A DNA stretch of 64,000 nt from positions 1 to 64,000 of the forward strand of contig JAJXWW010000085.1 in NCBI GenBank assembly GCA_021781415.1. Reading direction: 5' to 3'. Below, one piece after another: positions 28,132 to 37,090 of the stretch. Source of the DNA: Planctomycetota bacterium. GTDB lineage: Bacteria; Planctomycetota; Planctomycetia; Gemmatales; Gemmataceae. The position numbers and the translations under genes were made by a program. The notes below the pieces were generated by a model. That model searched no databases. It saw nothing but the letters and a program-made list of their open reading frames with translations, and was not told the origin of the DNA. The first letter of the stretch is position 1; each line of letters begins with the position of its first letter.

Positions 28132-29610
28132 ATGTCACGACATCATCTTCCAACCTGGAGTCCGTCCATCGGCGATTACGAACAGGTCTTCCGCGAGCAG
28201 AATCCTTGGCAACACGACGGGACGGTGCCGGATGCCTGGGCGCGAGAAGTGGAAAGGCCCTTGGCACGCGCGTTGTGGAAGAGGTTGCGCCAGGCTCAGC
28301 CGCGCCGCTTTCAACTCGTGCTGGGGCCGCGCCGCGTCGGTAAGACCACGGCGATGTATCAGACCGTCAAGCGGTTGTTGGCCGAGGGCATTCCTCGTCA
28401 TCGGCTGTGGTGGTTGCGGCTGGATCATCCGCTTTTGATGGAGATTTCGCTGGGCGAGTTGGCACGCACGATTCGAGAAAGAGCGAAGGCAGACGACCCG
28501 GCTTACTTGTTCTTGGACGAACTGACCTATGCCGACAAGTGGGATTTGTGGCTCAAGACGTTTTACGACGAGAGTTGGCCCTTCCGCATTGTCGGCACGT
28601 CGAGTTCCACGGCAGCCTTGCGCACTCGCCGACTCGAAAGCGGCGTTGGTCGTTGGGAAGAGCAATACCTCGCTCCCTATCTGTTCACCGAGTACCTCGA
28701 TTTGGTCGGCCATCCCGTCGCGGTTCCCGTGCAATCGTCGCTGTCCGAGACGATCGACGCATGCATTTCCGCGAATGTGAACGTGGGGGAGCTTGCGGAA
28801 AGCCGCCGTCGCTTTCTTCTAACCGGCGGCTTTCCCGAACTATTGCTCGATGCCAAAGATCGTCGCGGGGACGAGCAGTCCATACTGTTGCAATCGCAAC
28901 GTATCTTGCGCAACGATGCCGTCGAGCGCGCCATCTATAAGGACATCCCGCAGGTGTTCGACGTGCAAAGCCCGAAGCTGTTGGAACGGCTGTTGTACAC
29001 CTTGGCGGGTCAGTTCACCGGCATTCTGTCGCCCAAGACGATCTGTCAAGGGCTCGACAACCTTTCGCAACCGACGTTCGATCGCTATCTGTCCTACTTG
29101 GAGCGCGCTTTTTTGGTGTTCGCCCTGGAGAACTACTCGGGCAGCGAGGCATCGAAGCAGAAGCGTGGCCGCAAATTGTACTTCATTGATGGCGCGGTGC
29201 GCAACGCCGCTCTCCAACGCGGATTGGGACCGCTGAACGATTTATCGGAGATGGGGTTGCTGATCGAAAACTTGGTAGCCGGCCACTTGCACGCTCTCAG
29301 TCAGCAAACTCAGGTCCGCATCTATCACTGGCGGCAAGGCAACGAGGAAGTGGATCTCATCTACGATCACCCGGAACGCCCTCTCGCTTTCGAGATCGGC
29401 TCGTCCGCTTCGCATCATCGACGGGGATTGCGGGCGTTCCAGGAGCGTTTTCCGCGTTTCAGGGGAAGAGTTTTTCTTGTAGCCGCCGATCTCGCCCCAA
29501 GCTCACCCAGCGAAAAAAATCGGCATGTGGGGACATTACCTCTCGATTTACTCTTACTCGCGCTGGGGGGCCAAGCGGAAAAGGAGTTCATGGGTCGGCT
29601 CGCAGTCTGA
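28132..29610 (+). CDS. AAA ATPase with DUF4143 (AAA_14 type)
   Basis: 492 residues. Walker A GPRRVGKTTAM at about residue 65, Walker B YLFLDELTYADKW at about 125, and a sensor-like IVGTSSSTAA. The second half contains the DUF4143 winged-helix/nuclease-like region: ERAIYKDIPQVFDV, LERAFLVFALENYS, GRKLYFIDGAVRNA, LIENLVAGHL, and YHWRQGNEEVDLIYDHP, where the D-x-V-D/E-V-D pattern recalls restriction-endonuclease-fold cores. Members of this broad family are often mobile or involved in stress responses, but no substrate is established. It appears as a single gene behind two palindromic sites, so it is probably tightly regulated. Confidence 0.85.
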   Translation: MSRHHLPTWSPSIGDYEQVFREQNPWQHDGTVPDAWAREVERPLARALWKRLRQAQPRRFQLVLGPRRVGKTTAMYQTVKRLLAEGIPRHRLWWLRLDHPLLMEISLGELARTIRERAKADDPAYLFLDELTYADKWDLWLKTFYDESWPFRIVGTSSSTAALRTRRLESGVGRWEEQYLAPYLFTEYLDLVGHPVAVPVQSSLSETIDACISANVNVGELAESRRRFLLTGGFPELLLDAKDRRGDEQSILLQSQRILRNDAVERAIYKDIPQVFDVQSPKLLERLLYTLAGQFTGILSPKTICQGLDNLSQPTFDRYLSYLERAFLVFALENYSGSEASKQKRGRKLYFIDGAVRNAALQRGLGPLNDLSEMGLLIENLVAGHLHALSQQTQVRIYHWRQGNEEVDLIYDHPERPLAFEIGSSASHHRRGLRAFQERFPRFRGRVFLVAADLAPSSPSEKNRHVGTLPLDLLLLALGGQAEKEFMGRLAV

Positions 29611-29676
29611 ACTGCGAGCGGAAGATACTTCGTCGTTCACCGCGGCACAGCCAATCGCAGCCCCTTTCGTTTGATT

Positions 29677-30309
29677 CTAGGGTGTATGCAATTCGGGGAA
29701 TACGTCGGCGGAGAGTCCAGAGTCGCGGATTTGCTCGGTCAGTTTCTTGACGGCGGCGAAGCGATAGTTGGCCACCTGTTGCTCGCTGATGTCCAGATGG
29801 GCGGCGACATCGCGGTTGGCCCAGCCCTTCACCCACAATAATTCCAACACCTTGAGGCGCATCCAATCGCCTTTCTCTTGCAGGCCGCGCAGGATTTGCC
29901 CCAGACAGCGAACGATGGCGTTACTCTCCAATTCCTTGCGTTCCTCGCTGCGCGCGGCGCTGGAGGCCGCGGGATGCTCGTCGATTTGTTGTTCGAGCAG
30001 ATCGGCGGAACTATCGCCGAGCGAACGCAGCGGATGGCGGCCGTTGCGGCGGAGATGATCGGTCAGCTTGTGCGAGGCGATGGTAAAGAGATAGGTTTGC
30101 AGTTCGCGTCGGTCGTCGAAGTTGGGCAGACTATTGAGGAAACCGACGAAGGTTTCTTGTACCACGTCCTCGCTGCTGCCACGATCGCGGATGCGCCGCT
30201 GGACAAACGCAAGCAACCGACCCTCGTAACGGCTGATGAGTGTCTCCCAGGCGCGCGGATCGCCGTCGCGGATCTGGTGGATCAGCAATCGATCGCTCTC
30301 GGAAGGCAT
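29677..30309 (-). CDS. RNA polymerase ECF-type sigma factor
   Basis: 210 residues. Region 2 is at about 5-75, with RDGDPRAWETLISRYEGRLL and DVVQETFVGFLNSL, followed by LQTYLFTIASHKLTDHLRRN. Region 4 is at about 140-195 and ends in a helix-turn-helix (WANRDVAAHLDISEQQVANY). The linker between is longer than usual (about 40 residues, with LLEQQIDEHPAASSAARSEE). No anti-sigma gene with a ZAS motif is adjacent; instead a lipoprotein and a Ser/Thr kinase lie upstream in the same operon. Planctomycete ECF groups linked to kinases are known, so phosphorylation control is plausible. Confidence 0.9.
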   Translation of the reverse strand: MPSESDRLLIHQIRDGDPRAWETLISRYEGRLLAFVQRRIRDRGSSEDVVQETFVGFLNSLPNFDDRRELQTYLFTIASHKLTDHLRRNGRHPLRSLGDSSADLLEQQIDEHPAASSAARSEERKELESNAIVRCLGQILRGLQEKGDWMRLKVLELLWVKGWANRDVAAHLDISEQQVANYRFAAVKKLTEQIRDSGLSADVFPELHTP

Positions 30310-30315
30310 CGTTTT

Positions 30316-30882
30316 TCACCTCAGATACCAGAGCCCGGCAGCGAGGACCGAGACGATGCCGACGGCTGCCATGCGCAACAGGCGCGTGTAATAGCCTTTC
30401 GTCGCCTCTTCCAAGCGCAGGTAGCCTCCCACAACCGCGATCAGACAAGCCGCGCCCATCAAGAACAGAAGCGATCCCTTTTGCCGTTCTTTCATGAGCT
30501 GTTGGCGCGCCAACTGGCGGAGTTCGCGTTCTTGTTCGCCGTTAATTTCCAGCGTCATCTGAACCACATGGATTCTGCCGCCGAACTCTTTGGCGATTTC
30601 GGAGGCCTTCTCGGACTTCTCTCCGAACCGCACCATCTTCTTTTCGAGCAAGAAGTCGGGCGCGGGCGTCCAGCCGAGATGAAACTCTTCGGCCAGCGAA
30701 TTGCAGGCGCGATCCACGGCGTCCGCTTCGGCGTCCTTGGGAGTCAGGCCGTAACCTTGAATTACCATCGATTTCGTCGAGGCCGATCCATGCAGTCGAG
30801 CGGATTGCGGCGAGGCGGATGCCGCGCAGCCGACGGCGAACGAACACGTCGCAATCAAGCAAATACAAGTGGAGATGCGCAT
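30316..30882 (-). CDS. Predicted lipoprotein with two C-terminal membrane helices
   Basis: 188 residues from ATG 30882, chosen for its strong GAGGAGGG upstream. The N-terminus is a lipoprotein signal: MRISTCICLIATCSFAVGCA with a lipobox ending in Cys. A soluble part of about 100 residues follows (QGYGLTPKDAEADAVDRACN, then the EFGGRIHVVQMTLEING region). At the C-terminus two hydrophobic segments are visible (GSLLFLMGAACLIAVVGGYL and MAAVGIVSVLAAGLWYL). The stop overlaps the ribosome binding site of the sigma gene, so the two are translationally coupled. It may be the envelope sensor of the cassette (inference). Confidence 0.78.
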   Translation of the reverse strand: MRISTCICLIATCSFAVGCAASASPQSARLHGSASTKSMVIQGYGLTPKDAEADAVDRACNSLAEEFHLGWTPAPDFLLEKKMVRFGEKSEKASEIAKEFGGRIHVVQMTLEINGEQERELRQLARQQLMKERQKGSLLFLMGAACLIAVVGGYLRLEEATKGYYTRLLRMAAVGIVSVLAAGLWYLR

Positions 30883-30910
30883 GCAAGATCCCTCCTCGTC
30901 TTCTCTTTTA

Positions 30911-32437
30911 TTAGCAAGCACACCGCAGACGCAGACGTTTGGCGGTGGGCGCGGGCGGTTGTTCCCAAGGGCTTACTAACTGCACGATGGCCGCCGACAT
31001 CGCAAGCACGAGCAATCCGGGGCTGGCGCTGGCCAGAGGACGCATCAACAACATCAGCACCAGACCCCAGAATGCCGCGCCGAGAATCGGCGCGAAGCTG
31101 AAGCGTTGAGGCCGCCGGCGCGCGGTCGTGCGCCACCAGCGCATGGCGAAGAAGGCCAGCGCATAGAAACTGAAATAGGACGCCTCGGTCACGCCCTCCG
31201 CGGATGCGAACAGAGTCCGGCCAGTCTCTCCGTCCGGGAGTTTCACGGCGAGCGTTCCTCCGTCGATCCACCAACAGGCTAGACCAACCAGCCCGCCGAC
31301 AAGTAACAACGAGAAGCGTCGGAGCCAGGAATCGCCGCGTCGATCCGTCCAGAACTTCGAGGGTATGAGAATCGCCCAGCAGGCGACGACCGTGGGAAAG
31401 AAGACGCGGCCCATTTCCAAGAACACATCGCCGGTCTTGGGATGGATGATCGCGGTCCACAGAACGCTGCCCAACGCGGTGAAGAGTACCGTCAACAGCA
31501 TCGCGCCGCACAATTCCATCAGCTGAACGCGACGGGACACGGCGGGCAGAGCGTTGAGGATCGGCTCCGGGGGACGTGCCGGGGTTGGATTCGGAGAGCG
31601 CGTGGCTTCCGCCTCTCGATTCGCGCCGCGAGCGAGGGGCGCGGCCGCCTGCCCGATGGCCTCAATGGCCCGCGCCATCTCGGTCATGCTGGCGTAACGC
31701 TGCGCCGGATTTTTCGCCAACGCCTTGGACACGATCGGTAGGTATTCGGACGGAACCTTGCTGAGATCGGGAGGCGAGGTGAGATGTTTCATGAGGATTT
31801 CGCCGGAGCTTTCGCCCTCGAACGGCACGCGCCCCGTCAGCATCTCGTAGAGAAGGATGCCGGCGGCATAGGTGTCGATGGGTTTGCCGTAGTTGCCGGT
31901 CGAGATCTCCGGAGCCATGTAATGCACCGTGCCGACGCTTTGAGTTTGCGCGGTGCGTTGGCTCGTTCCGATAGCCTTGGATAGGCCGTAATCGCCCACC
32001 TTGACGGAACCGTTTTCCAGAAAAATGTTGGCCGGTTTGAGGTCGCGGTGAACGATGCCGTGGTCGTGCAGATAGGAAACGGCTCGCGCCAGACCGAGGA
32101 ACCATTCGCTTGCTAACTCGCGCGGCAGGCCGTTGGGATGCCTACCGAGAACGACGTTGAGAGGCTCTCCGGATACATACTCCATGACGACCCAGCGATC
32201 GCCTTGAGAGTCGGTGCGCAGGTCGTACAAGTTGATGAGGTTGGGATGTTTCAAGTTGAGGCACTGCGCGACGCCGCGCAGTTCGATCTGGGTGTCGCCG
32301 CGCACCAGCTTGAGCGCGACCTCCTTGCCGCCGTCGCTGACGGCGAAATAAACCTCGCCGAATCCCCCCCTGCCAATGCCGCGTTTGAGCGTGAAACCTT
32401 CCAGGGGTCGTTGTCCCGAACTATACAAGAACTTCAT
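30911..32437 (-). CDS. Membrane-bound Ser/Thr protein kinase (Pkn type)
   Basis: 508 residues from ATG 32437 (GGGGG at a 7-base spacing; ATG 32443 is possible). The N-terminal kinase domain (about 10-270) has the Gly-rich loop GIGRGGFGEVYFAV, Lys in EVALKLVRG, the catalytic loop HRDLKPANIFLENG, the metal motif as DYG instead of DFG, and APE in HYMAPEISTG. A Pro-rich linker follows. About 180 residues then hold five or six hydrophobic helices. The kinase domain is cytosolic and the tail is in the membrane. It is the first gene of a leftward operon with the lipoprotein and the ECF sigma factor, so it is a candidate regulator of that sigma factor. Confidence 0.92.
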   Translation of the reverse strand: MKFLYSSGQRPLEGFTLKRGIGRGGFGEVYFAVSDGGKEVALKLVRGDTQIELRGVAQCLNLKHPNLINLYDLRTDSQGDRWVVMEYVSGEPLNVVLGRHPNGLPRELASEWFLGLARAVSYLHDHGIVHRDLKPANIFLENGSVKVGDYGLSKAIGTSQRTAQTQSVGTVHYMAPEISTGNYGKPIDTYAAGILLYEMLTGRVPFEGESSGEILMKHLTSPPDLSKVPSEYLPIVSKALAKNPAQRYASMTEMARAIEAIGQAAAPLARGANREAEATRSPNPTPARPPEPILNALPAVSRRVQLMELCGAMLLTVLFTALGSVLWTAIIHPKTGDVFLEMGRVFFPTVVACWAILIPSKFWTDRRGDSWLRRFSLLLVGGLVGLACWWIDGGTLAVKLPDGETGRTLFASAEGVTEASYFSFYALAFFAMRWWRTTARRRPQRFSFAPILGAAFWGLVLMLLMRPLASASPGLLVLAMSAAIVQLVSPWEQPPAPTAKRLRLRCAC

Positions 32438-32594
32438 AACCATCCCCCGTTTTCCGTAGGCGGTAGGCAGAAACAGGTAGGCCGCGGGCTGTCGGTCCAC
32501 CGATTCACCTGTCATCCCTCTATTCGTTCTGCGAACGATTTCATTGAAACAATTTCCATCTCCGTCTTGTCTACGGCCCACCTCCTACCGACTA

Positions 32595-34037
32595 TTACCC
32601 CAGTCGGGCGGCCACGGGTTCAATGGCAAAGGAAATATTTTCGCCGCTGACCGTGGCGTGCAGGTCGCCGAGCATTGACCGCTCGTCGCTCTTCCGCCCA
32701 TTTACCAGCAATTTCCCGCCGTGACGAATGCCGAGCGAATCCTTCTTTCGGAACAGGACCAGAGATTGCTTGAGATCCGGCACGTTCACATGCGTTTGGG
32801 GTCCGTCACCGAGAATCAGCGTATCGGCCATCAACAGAATGCCATCGACCGATAACGGCAGCCGATGTCCGCTCACGAGATCGAGTCGTCCGCTCAGGCT
32901 CATGGGTGTCGGCAGCCGAAATTGAAGCTGGCACGAAGCGCCCATCGTGATGCGATCGCCCGTCTGCAACAGGGCGCGGGTCGTGTCGCGGCCATTCACC
33001 TGAATCGGTCGAACCGCTTCCAGCACATAGCCTTCCGCGTCGCGCGTTAGGCTGGCATGGAGGCGAGAAACATCGGCAACCAACGGAATATCGACGTGTC
33101 CATCGTGGATCGCCTGACCGAACGTCAGTCGCGCCCCCATACAGACAAGATACCCGCCGACCCCGTCGATCCACAACAGAAATCGGGGCGGAAGGTTGTC
33201 GCAAGCCAGCGTCTCGCCGTTGGACGAGGGAGCGGGACTAGGGAGCGCGATCGTGACCGGCTCGATGGCCTTCCAGGCGCGCGTTCGAGCTTTTCGCGCC
33301 TCCGTATGGTGCGGAGCGAGCGTCAACACTTGTTCGGCTCGTTCGATGGCGTCGCGCCAACGCCCCGCGTCGGTTGCTTCGTGAAGTTCCATCAACAGAC
33401 CGGGAAAGAGCTTTCGATCTCGTTCCAGATTGTCGACGAAGTGCTCGAAGGTCTCGGGACGATGCAGCCAGCGACGGCGAACGCGCTCCACGGTATCGAG
33501 GGCCAACGCATATTCGCCTCGTTCGGCCCATGCAGCCGCTTGCTGCCAATCGCGCGCCGCTTCGTCCAACACCTGCAATTCCGCCGAGCGCGCCCGGCGT
33601 TCCCTCAAGCGAGCGATGGCTTCTTCCGCGCGTCGTGGATCGCCGGCCTCCAAGAGCGCTCGCGCCTCGGCGATGCCCAGACGAAGTAACACTTGGCGAA
33701 GTCGGAGAACACCTTTGTCCGTCGTCTGCAATTGTTCGGCCAGCAGGAGGTCGCGCCACGCGCCTTCCACATCGTCGAGTTTCAGTTGGCCTTCGCCCCG
33801 GTTTACGAGGGCACGAACGAGTTGCGCCAGCAACTCGCCCGCCGCTCGATGATCGCGCAGGGACGGTTGGGTGAGGACACGATGCGCCTCGTCCAAGCGA
33901 CCCTGGTGGAGCGCTTCGCGGACCTGTCGGATTGCCAACCATGCGAGGCCGAACATTTCCCGTATTCTCTGGCGAGCGAGATCGTGCAAGTACCGAGCGA
34001 GCGTTCTGTTGGCTGGACGAACCCAACTTCGGTTCAC
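32595..34037 (-). CDS. Helical-repeat protein with C-terminal FHA domains
   Basis: 480 residues from GTG 34037; ATG at codon 28 (33956) is an alternative with GGGAA upstream. The first about 260 residues are TPR-like helices (EALHQGRLDEAHRVLTQPSL, EGAWRDLLLAEQLQ, LLEAGDPRRAEEAIARLRER). From about 285 an FHA domain follows: DIPLVADVSRLHASLTRDAE, VLEAVRPIQVNGRDT and LLQTGDRITMGAS, which bind phospho-Thr. A second, degenerate FHA-like module is at about 400-475 (TLILGDGPQTHVNVPDLKQS). It lies 157 bases upstream of the kinase gene on the same strand, so it is a likely substrate or reader of that kinase (inference). Confidence 0.85.
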   Translation of the reverse strand: MNRSWVRPANRTLARYLHDLARQRIREMFGLAWLAIRQVREALHQGRLDEAHRVLTQPSLRDHRAAGELLAQLVRALVNRGEGQLKLDDVEGAWRDLLLAEQLQTTDKGVLRLRQVLLRLGIAEARALLEAGDPRRAEEAIARLRERRARSAELQVLDEAARDWQQAAAWAERGEYALALDTVERVRRRWLHRPETFEHFVDNLERDRKLFPGLLMELHEATDAGRWRDAIERAEQVLTLAPHHTEARKARTRAWKAIEPVTIALPSPAPSSNGETLACDNLPPRFLLWIDGVGGYLVCMGARLTFGQAIHDGHVDIPLVADVSRLHASLTRDAEGYVLEAVRPIQVNGRDTTRALLQTGDRITMGASCQLQFRLPTPMSLSGRLDLVSGHRLPLSVDGILLMADTLILGDGPQTHVNVPDLKQSLVLFRKKDSLGIRHGGKLLVNGRKSDERSMLGDLHATVSGENISFAIEPVAARLG

Positions 34038-34058
34038 CCTGTGTTTGCGTAATGAACA

Positions 34059-34115
34059 GAGGGCGTCCGCCTCCGGACAGACACACTGCCGAGGGGCTGA
34101 CGCCCTCCGCTCGGG
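34059..34115. repeat. REP-like palindrome
   Basis: The inverted arms GAGGGCGT (34059-34066) and ACGCCCTC (34100-34107) are followed by CGCTCGGGGG. GGGCTGACGCCC and CGCTCG are shared, in complementary form, with the element at 11675-11714, showing a dispersed family. Confidence 0.55.
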
Positions 34116-34162
34116 GGTTCAGATACGGACGGATGCGAAGCCCGAATTCGAGTCTGCTTCGT

Positions 34163-34969
34163 TTATTCGCCCTTTTCCACGGCGACCGATTCGCTCTCTT
34201 CTTGCAGCGCTTTGCCAGCCGCTTTGAGAACCTCTTCGCGGTTGTTCGCCTCTTCCAAGGCAGCTTCGCTCGAACTGTAGCCGTACTTGCGCAATAGCTT
34301 CGCTTCGCGCTCGGCGGTGTTCAGACGCGCTTCGATGTCGTTGGCCAATTCGTGGCAGCGCGAGATCGAACTGTCGTCGAATTCAACGGGCGTTGTCATC
34401 TGTTCGGCTTTGACGGCCTCAATGTGACCCGCCAGGCGTGCCGAAACCAGGATGAGGCGATCGCGTTCTTGCTGCATCTTAGCCAACCGATCGTGCGCCG
34501 TTTCCAGCGTGCGCTTCTTTTGCTCAAGAACCTTTTCGTGTATCTTGTTCGTCTCTCTCAAAGTGACGTACTCGTTGGTGTAACGGTGCAGTTTGCGGGT
34601 CAAGTCCGAGGCGGCCATTTTGTCTCCGTGAAAGACCACACGGGTGTTATTCGCTTCCAACGATTTGCGCATGGCCTCCATGTCCGCTTTCAGATCGCTC
34701 TGATGCGCAAGCTGCTGTTTCAGGCGTTTCTCGAACTTATCGACCTCTTCCTCCATGCCCGCAACGCGGCCAATGTTCTTCTTGATGTCCTTGTCGATGT
34801 TGGCGATTTCCTTGTTGAGCTGTTTCAACTGAAGATCGGGCGACACCATCTTCCTTGCCGAGCTACAGCATTCGCCCAGCCAAACCATCGGTGAGATTTT
34901 GGTCACTCGGGTAAGGACCACCACGCCGACGACGACGGCCGCTGCCGCAATCAGGAGCTTCTTGATCAT
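34163..34969 (-). CDS. Membrane-anchored coiled-coil protein
   Basis: 268 residues from ATG 34969, with AAAGGGG 9 bases upstream. The N-terminus is a membrane anchor (IKKLLIAAAAVVVGVVVLTR). The rest is almost entirely helical and heptad-like (LQLKQLNKEIANIDKDIKKN, EEVDKFEKRLKQQLAHQSDL, RLAKMQQERDRLILVSARL), with a Cys pair near the membrane (GECCSSARK). It resembles PspA/IM30-like or envelope-spacer proteins only in general character. Function unknown. It is divergent from the selenoprotein gene, with about 330 bases between the starts. Confidence 0.75.
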   Translation of the reverse strand: MIKKLLIAAAAVVVGVVVLTRVTKISPMVWLGECCSSARKMVSPDLQLKQLNKEIANIDKDIKKNIGRVAGMEEEVDKFEKRLKQQLAHQSDLKADMEAMRKSLEANNTRVVFHGDKMAASDLTRKLHRYTNEYVTLRETNKIHEKVLEQKKRTLETAHDRLAKMQQERDRLILVSARLAGHIEAVKAEQMTTPVEFDDSSISRCHELANDIEARLNTAEREAKLLRKYGYSSSEAALEEANNREEVLKAAGKALQEESESVAVEKGE

Positions 34970-35296
34970 GACGTTGAACCCCTTTCCAAATTGAACGGTT
35001 TTACTTTGCGGAAGGAACCAACGAGGTGTACGGTCGGCTCCGCCTACCATTGTATTCGCCGCTGCGACGAATTCATTTAGCAAAATCCAAAAAAAATGCC
35101 GCGACGCTTACCTAGCTCGGCTGTGCCTTTTTCTCGTTTGCCAACTTTACGCCAACGAATTCGCCGGCACGGTGTTTTTCCAACAGTGGTTCGCGCAAGG
35201 CTTGCTGTGGAAGGCGTTCGATCTTTGTCCGCACGGCAAGCAAGCGAAAAACCTTCGCCCATTTTCATCACCCGATCGGATCAGGAGGATTCACCT
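34970..35296. other. Divergent intergenic region between coiled-coil gene and selenoprotein gene
   Basis: About 330 bases. The plus-strand frame of the selenoprotein is open through most of it, but the only good ribosome binding site is AGGAGG at 35283-35288. No palindrome or promoter could be assigned with confidence. Confidence 0.4.
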
Positions 35297-36364
35297 GTGC
35301 CCTCGATCCCTCCCCCTCTACCGCCTCTTCGTGAACGCCGGTCGATTCTTGGACTCGACTGGTCGCCCATTGTCGCATCCATGTCGTTAGGAGTCGCCAC
35401 AATCGTCGGCGTCGTCGCCTGGATTGCAACCCATCCTCACCACCCGCCATCCGCTCAAGCGCCCGCTTCGGAACTCCTTGCCCTCGTTCGCGTCGAGCCT
35501 GCGGCGATGCCAACGCTCGCGGCCGCACCGACCGTTGGGCGAACGAGTATCTCGGACGTGGTGATCGACCATCTTCCTCCGATCGAGGATGCTCCCGTGG
35601 CGCTGCCGCCCCCGCCGGTACGGGCGACTCGTCCCCAACCGCTTCCAGAGCCGGAGCCGCCTCTGCCGCAGCCGAGCGACGCCGCTCCCGCACCGCCTCG
35701 GCCCGCAGGCGAGACGTATGGAACGCAAGTCTTGTTCCTCAACAACCGAGCGAGCGCGTCCGAGACGGCCAAGCGCGAGCATAAGCTGCTGTTCGTGATG
35801 CACATTTCCGGCAACTTTGAAGATTCGTGTTTCACCTGAAACAACGCCGAAGCGTTCCGTGCGAACGCATTGGCCAATGCCGAAGTCGGCAAGTACCTCA
35901 ACGACAATTTCGTCTCCTCCTATCAAAAGGTGGGAACCTTCACCGTCAACGGCGCACAGAAACAGGGCGGCAATGTCGCCAGCTATTTCTGCACGCCGGA
36001 AGGCCGCGTGCTGCACGCCATAGCAGGCCCCGTTAACGCCGACGCGCTGCTGCGCGAGGCGCGATGGGTCGTCGAATCGTCGAAGATGGCCGATCTCGAT
36101 GGCCTCAAGACGGAAACTAGGCTACGCGCCTTTTGGCGAAACGCGCACTCGGATCGACTCGCGCAAGAGCATCAAATGGATTTGAAACTCCTTCGGCGTT
36201 CACCGCGCGGCGAGCCGCATCCACCGTTGAACAATCCAGGGCGCGTCCATCTATTATTGGCGACGGCAGCATTGCCCAAGCTCGAACAAGTCTATCGATT
36301 TGTGTTCGAGAAAATTCTCAACGAAAAAGTATCCACCGCTCCGGTCGTTCGGATCGGCGGTTGA
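35297..36364 (+). CDS. Probable selenoprotein: membrane-anchored thioredoxin-like protein with CxxU active site
   Basis: 355 residues if the in-frame TGA at 35837-35839 is read as selenocysteine. The GTG at 35297 has AGGAGG upstream. Layout: membrane helix at about 24-48 (SPIVASMSLGVATIVGVVAW), a Pro-rich linker to about 145, then a thioredoxin-like domain. Its first strand is HKLLFVMHISGNF, followed by EDSCFT, the TGA, and NNAEAFRANALANAEVGKYL in the same frame. This gives Cys178-Phe-Thr-Sec181, a CxxU redox motif exactly where thioredoxins have CxxC. The downstream frame stays protein-like for 174 codons (FVSSYQKVGTF, YFCTPEGRVLHAIAGPV). A SECIS-like hairpin follows the TGA. Location is probably the envelope side of the membrane. 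The alternative is a nonsense-mutated gene. Confidence 0.85.
35847..35873 (+). promoter_or_regulatory. SECIS-like hairpin just downstream of the in-frame UGA
   Basis: The upper stem GCGTTC/GAACGC with a CGTGC loop is 17 bases long and starts 12 bases after the UGA. A lower stem CCGA/TTGG (one G-U pair) extends it past a single A-A mismatch. Position and size match the bacterial SECIS consensus: a 16-17 base stem-loop about 11 bases 3' of UGA, bound by SelB. It also encodes protein. Confidence 0.7.
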
Positions 36365-36523
36365 ATCGACTCTCCCCACCGACGCGGAAAGGCGGCGAAG
36401 GCGTTCTTCGCCGCACCGCGTTTTCGCGCCGATCGTCTGGAACGCCAAACCCGAAGCGCCACTCGCAATCGAGTGGAATTCCGGCGCGACGAACGCAAAC
36501 GCGCCAATCGAGACGCGGTGGAG

Positions 36524-37090
36524 TCAAAACTTCACTTGGGGAGCCTGGCGCACGGCGGCAGCCTCGGCACCGTCGAGTTGGAAGAACTCCGCCGTCTGAA
36601 AACCGAACAGGTTGCCGAGGAGATTGGCTGGAAAGCGCAGCAGAGAAGTGTTGTAAATCGACACCACATCGTTGTAGTGTTGCCGCGCGAAGCCGATGCG
36701 ATTCTCCGTCGCGGTCAGTTCTTCTTGCAAGCCGAGGAAACTCTGATTGGCCTTCAAGTCCGGATACGCCTCGGTGACGGAGAATAGCGTCTTCAAAGTG
36801 CCCGACAAGGCATTCTCGGCTTCGGCCTGAGCTGCCACCCCCTTGGCATTGACGGCCACATTGCGTGCTTGCACCACTTTTTCAAGCGTCTCTTTCTCAT
36901 GACCGGCGTATCCTTTGACGGTCTCGACAAGATTGGGAATCAAATCGTGCCGTCGCTTGAGTTGGACGTCGATTTGAGACCAAGCATTCTGGGTCTCCAC
37001 TTTCTTGCCGACGAGACCGTTATAGACGGCGATACCGAGCAGTACCACGATTCCCAGAACGACAAGAGTAATGATAAGCCAAGGAGTCAT
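36524..37090 (-). CDS. lemA: LemA family protein
   Basis: 188 residues, typical length. The N-terminal membrane helix is IITLVVLGIVVLLGIAVYNG. The conserved LemA core follows: NAWSQIDVQLKRRHDLIPNL, then VETVKGYAGHEKETLEKV, YPDLKANQSFLGLQEEL, ENRIGFARQHYNDVVSIYN and RFPANLLGNLFGF. LemA proteins are small membrane-anchored helical bundles of unclear function, often near M48 peptidases or TPM-domain proteins, neither of which is present here. The ATG has GGGAAGGG upstream. It is convergent with the selenoprotein gene. Confidence 0.95.
   Translation of the reverse strand: MTPWLIITLVVLGIVVLLGIAVYNGLVGKKVETQNAWSQIDVQLKRRHDLIPNLVETVKGYAGHEKETLEKVVQARNVAVNAKGVAAQAEAENALSGTLKTLFSVTEAYPDLKANQSFLGLQEELTATENRIGFARQHYNDVVSIYNTSLLRFPANLLGNLFGFQTAEFFQLDGAEAAAVRQAPQVKF

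Noticed and set aside
35837-35839. Reading the TGA as a nonsense mutation of a pseudogene
   Set aside because: The frame after it remains protein-like for 174 codons, the position matches a redox Cys of CxxC, and a SECIS-like hairpin follows; a decayed gene would be expected to show more defects.
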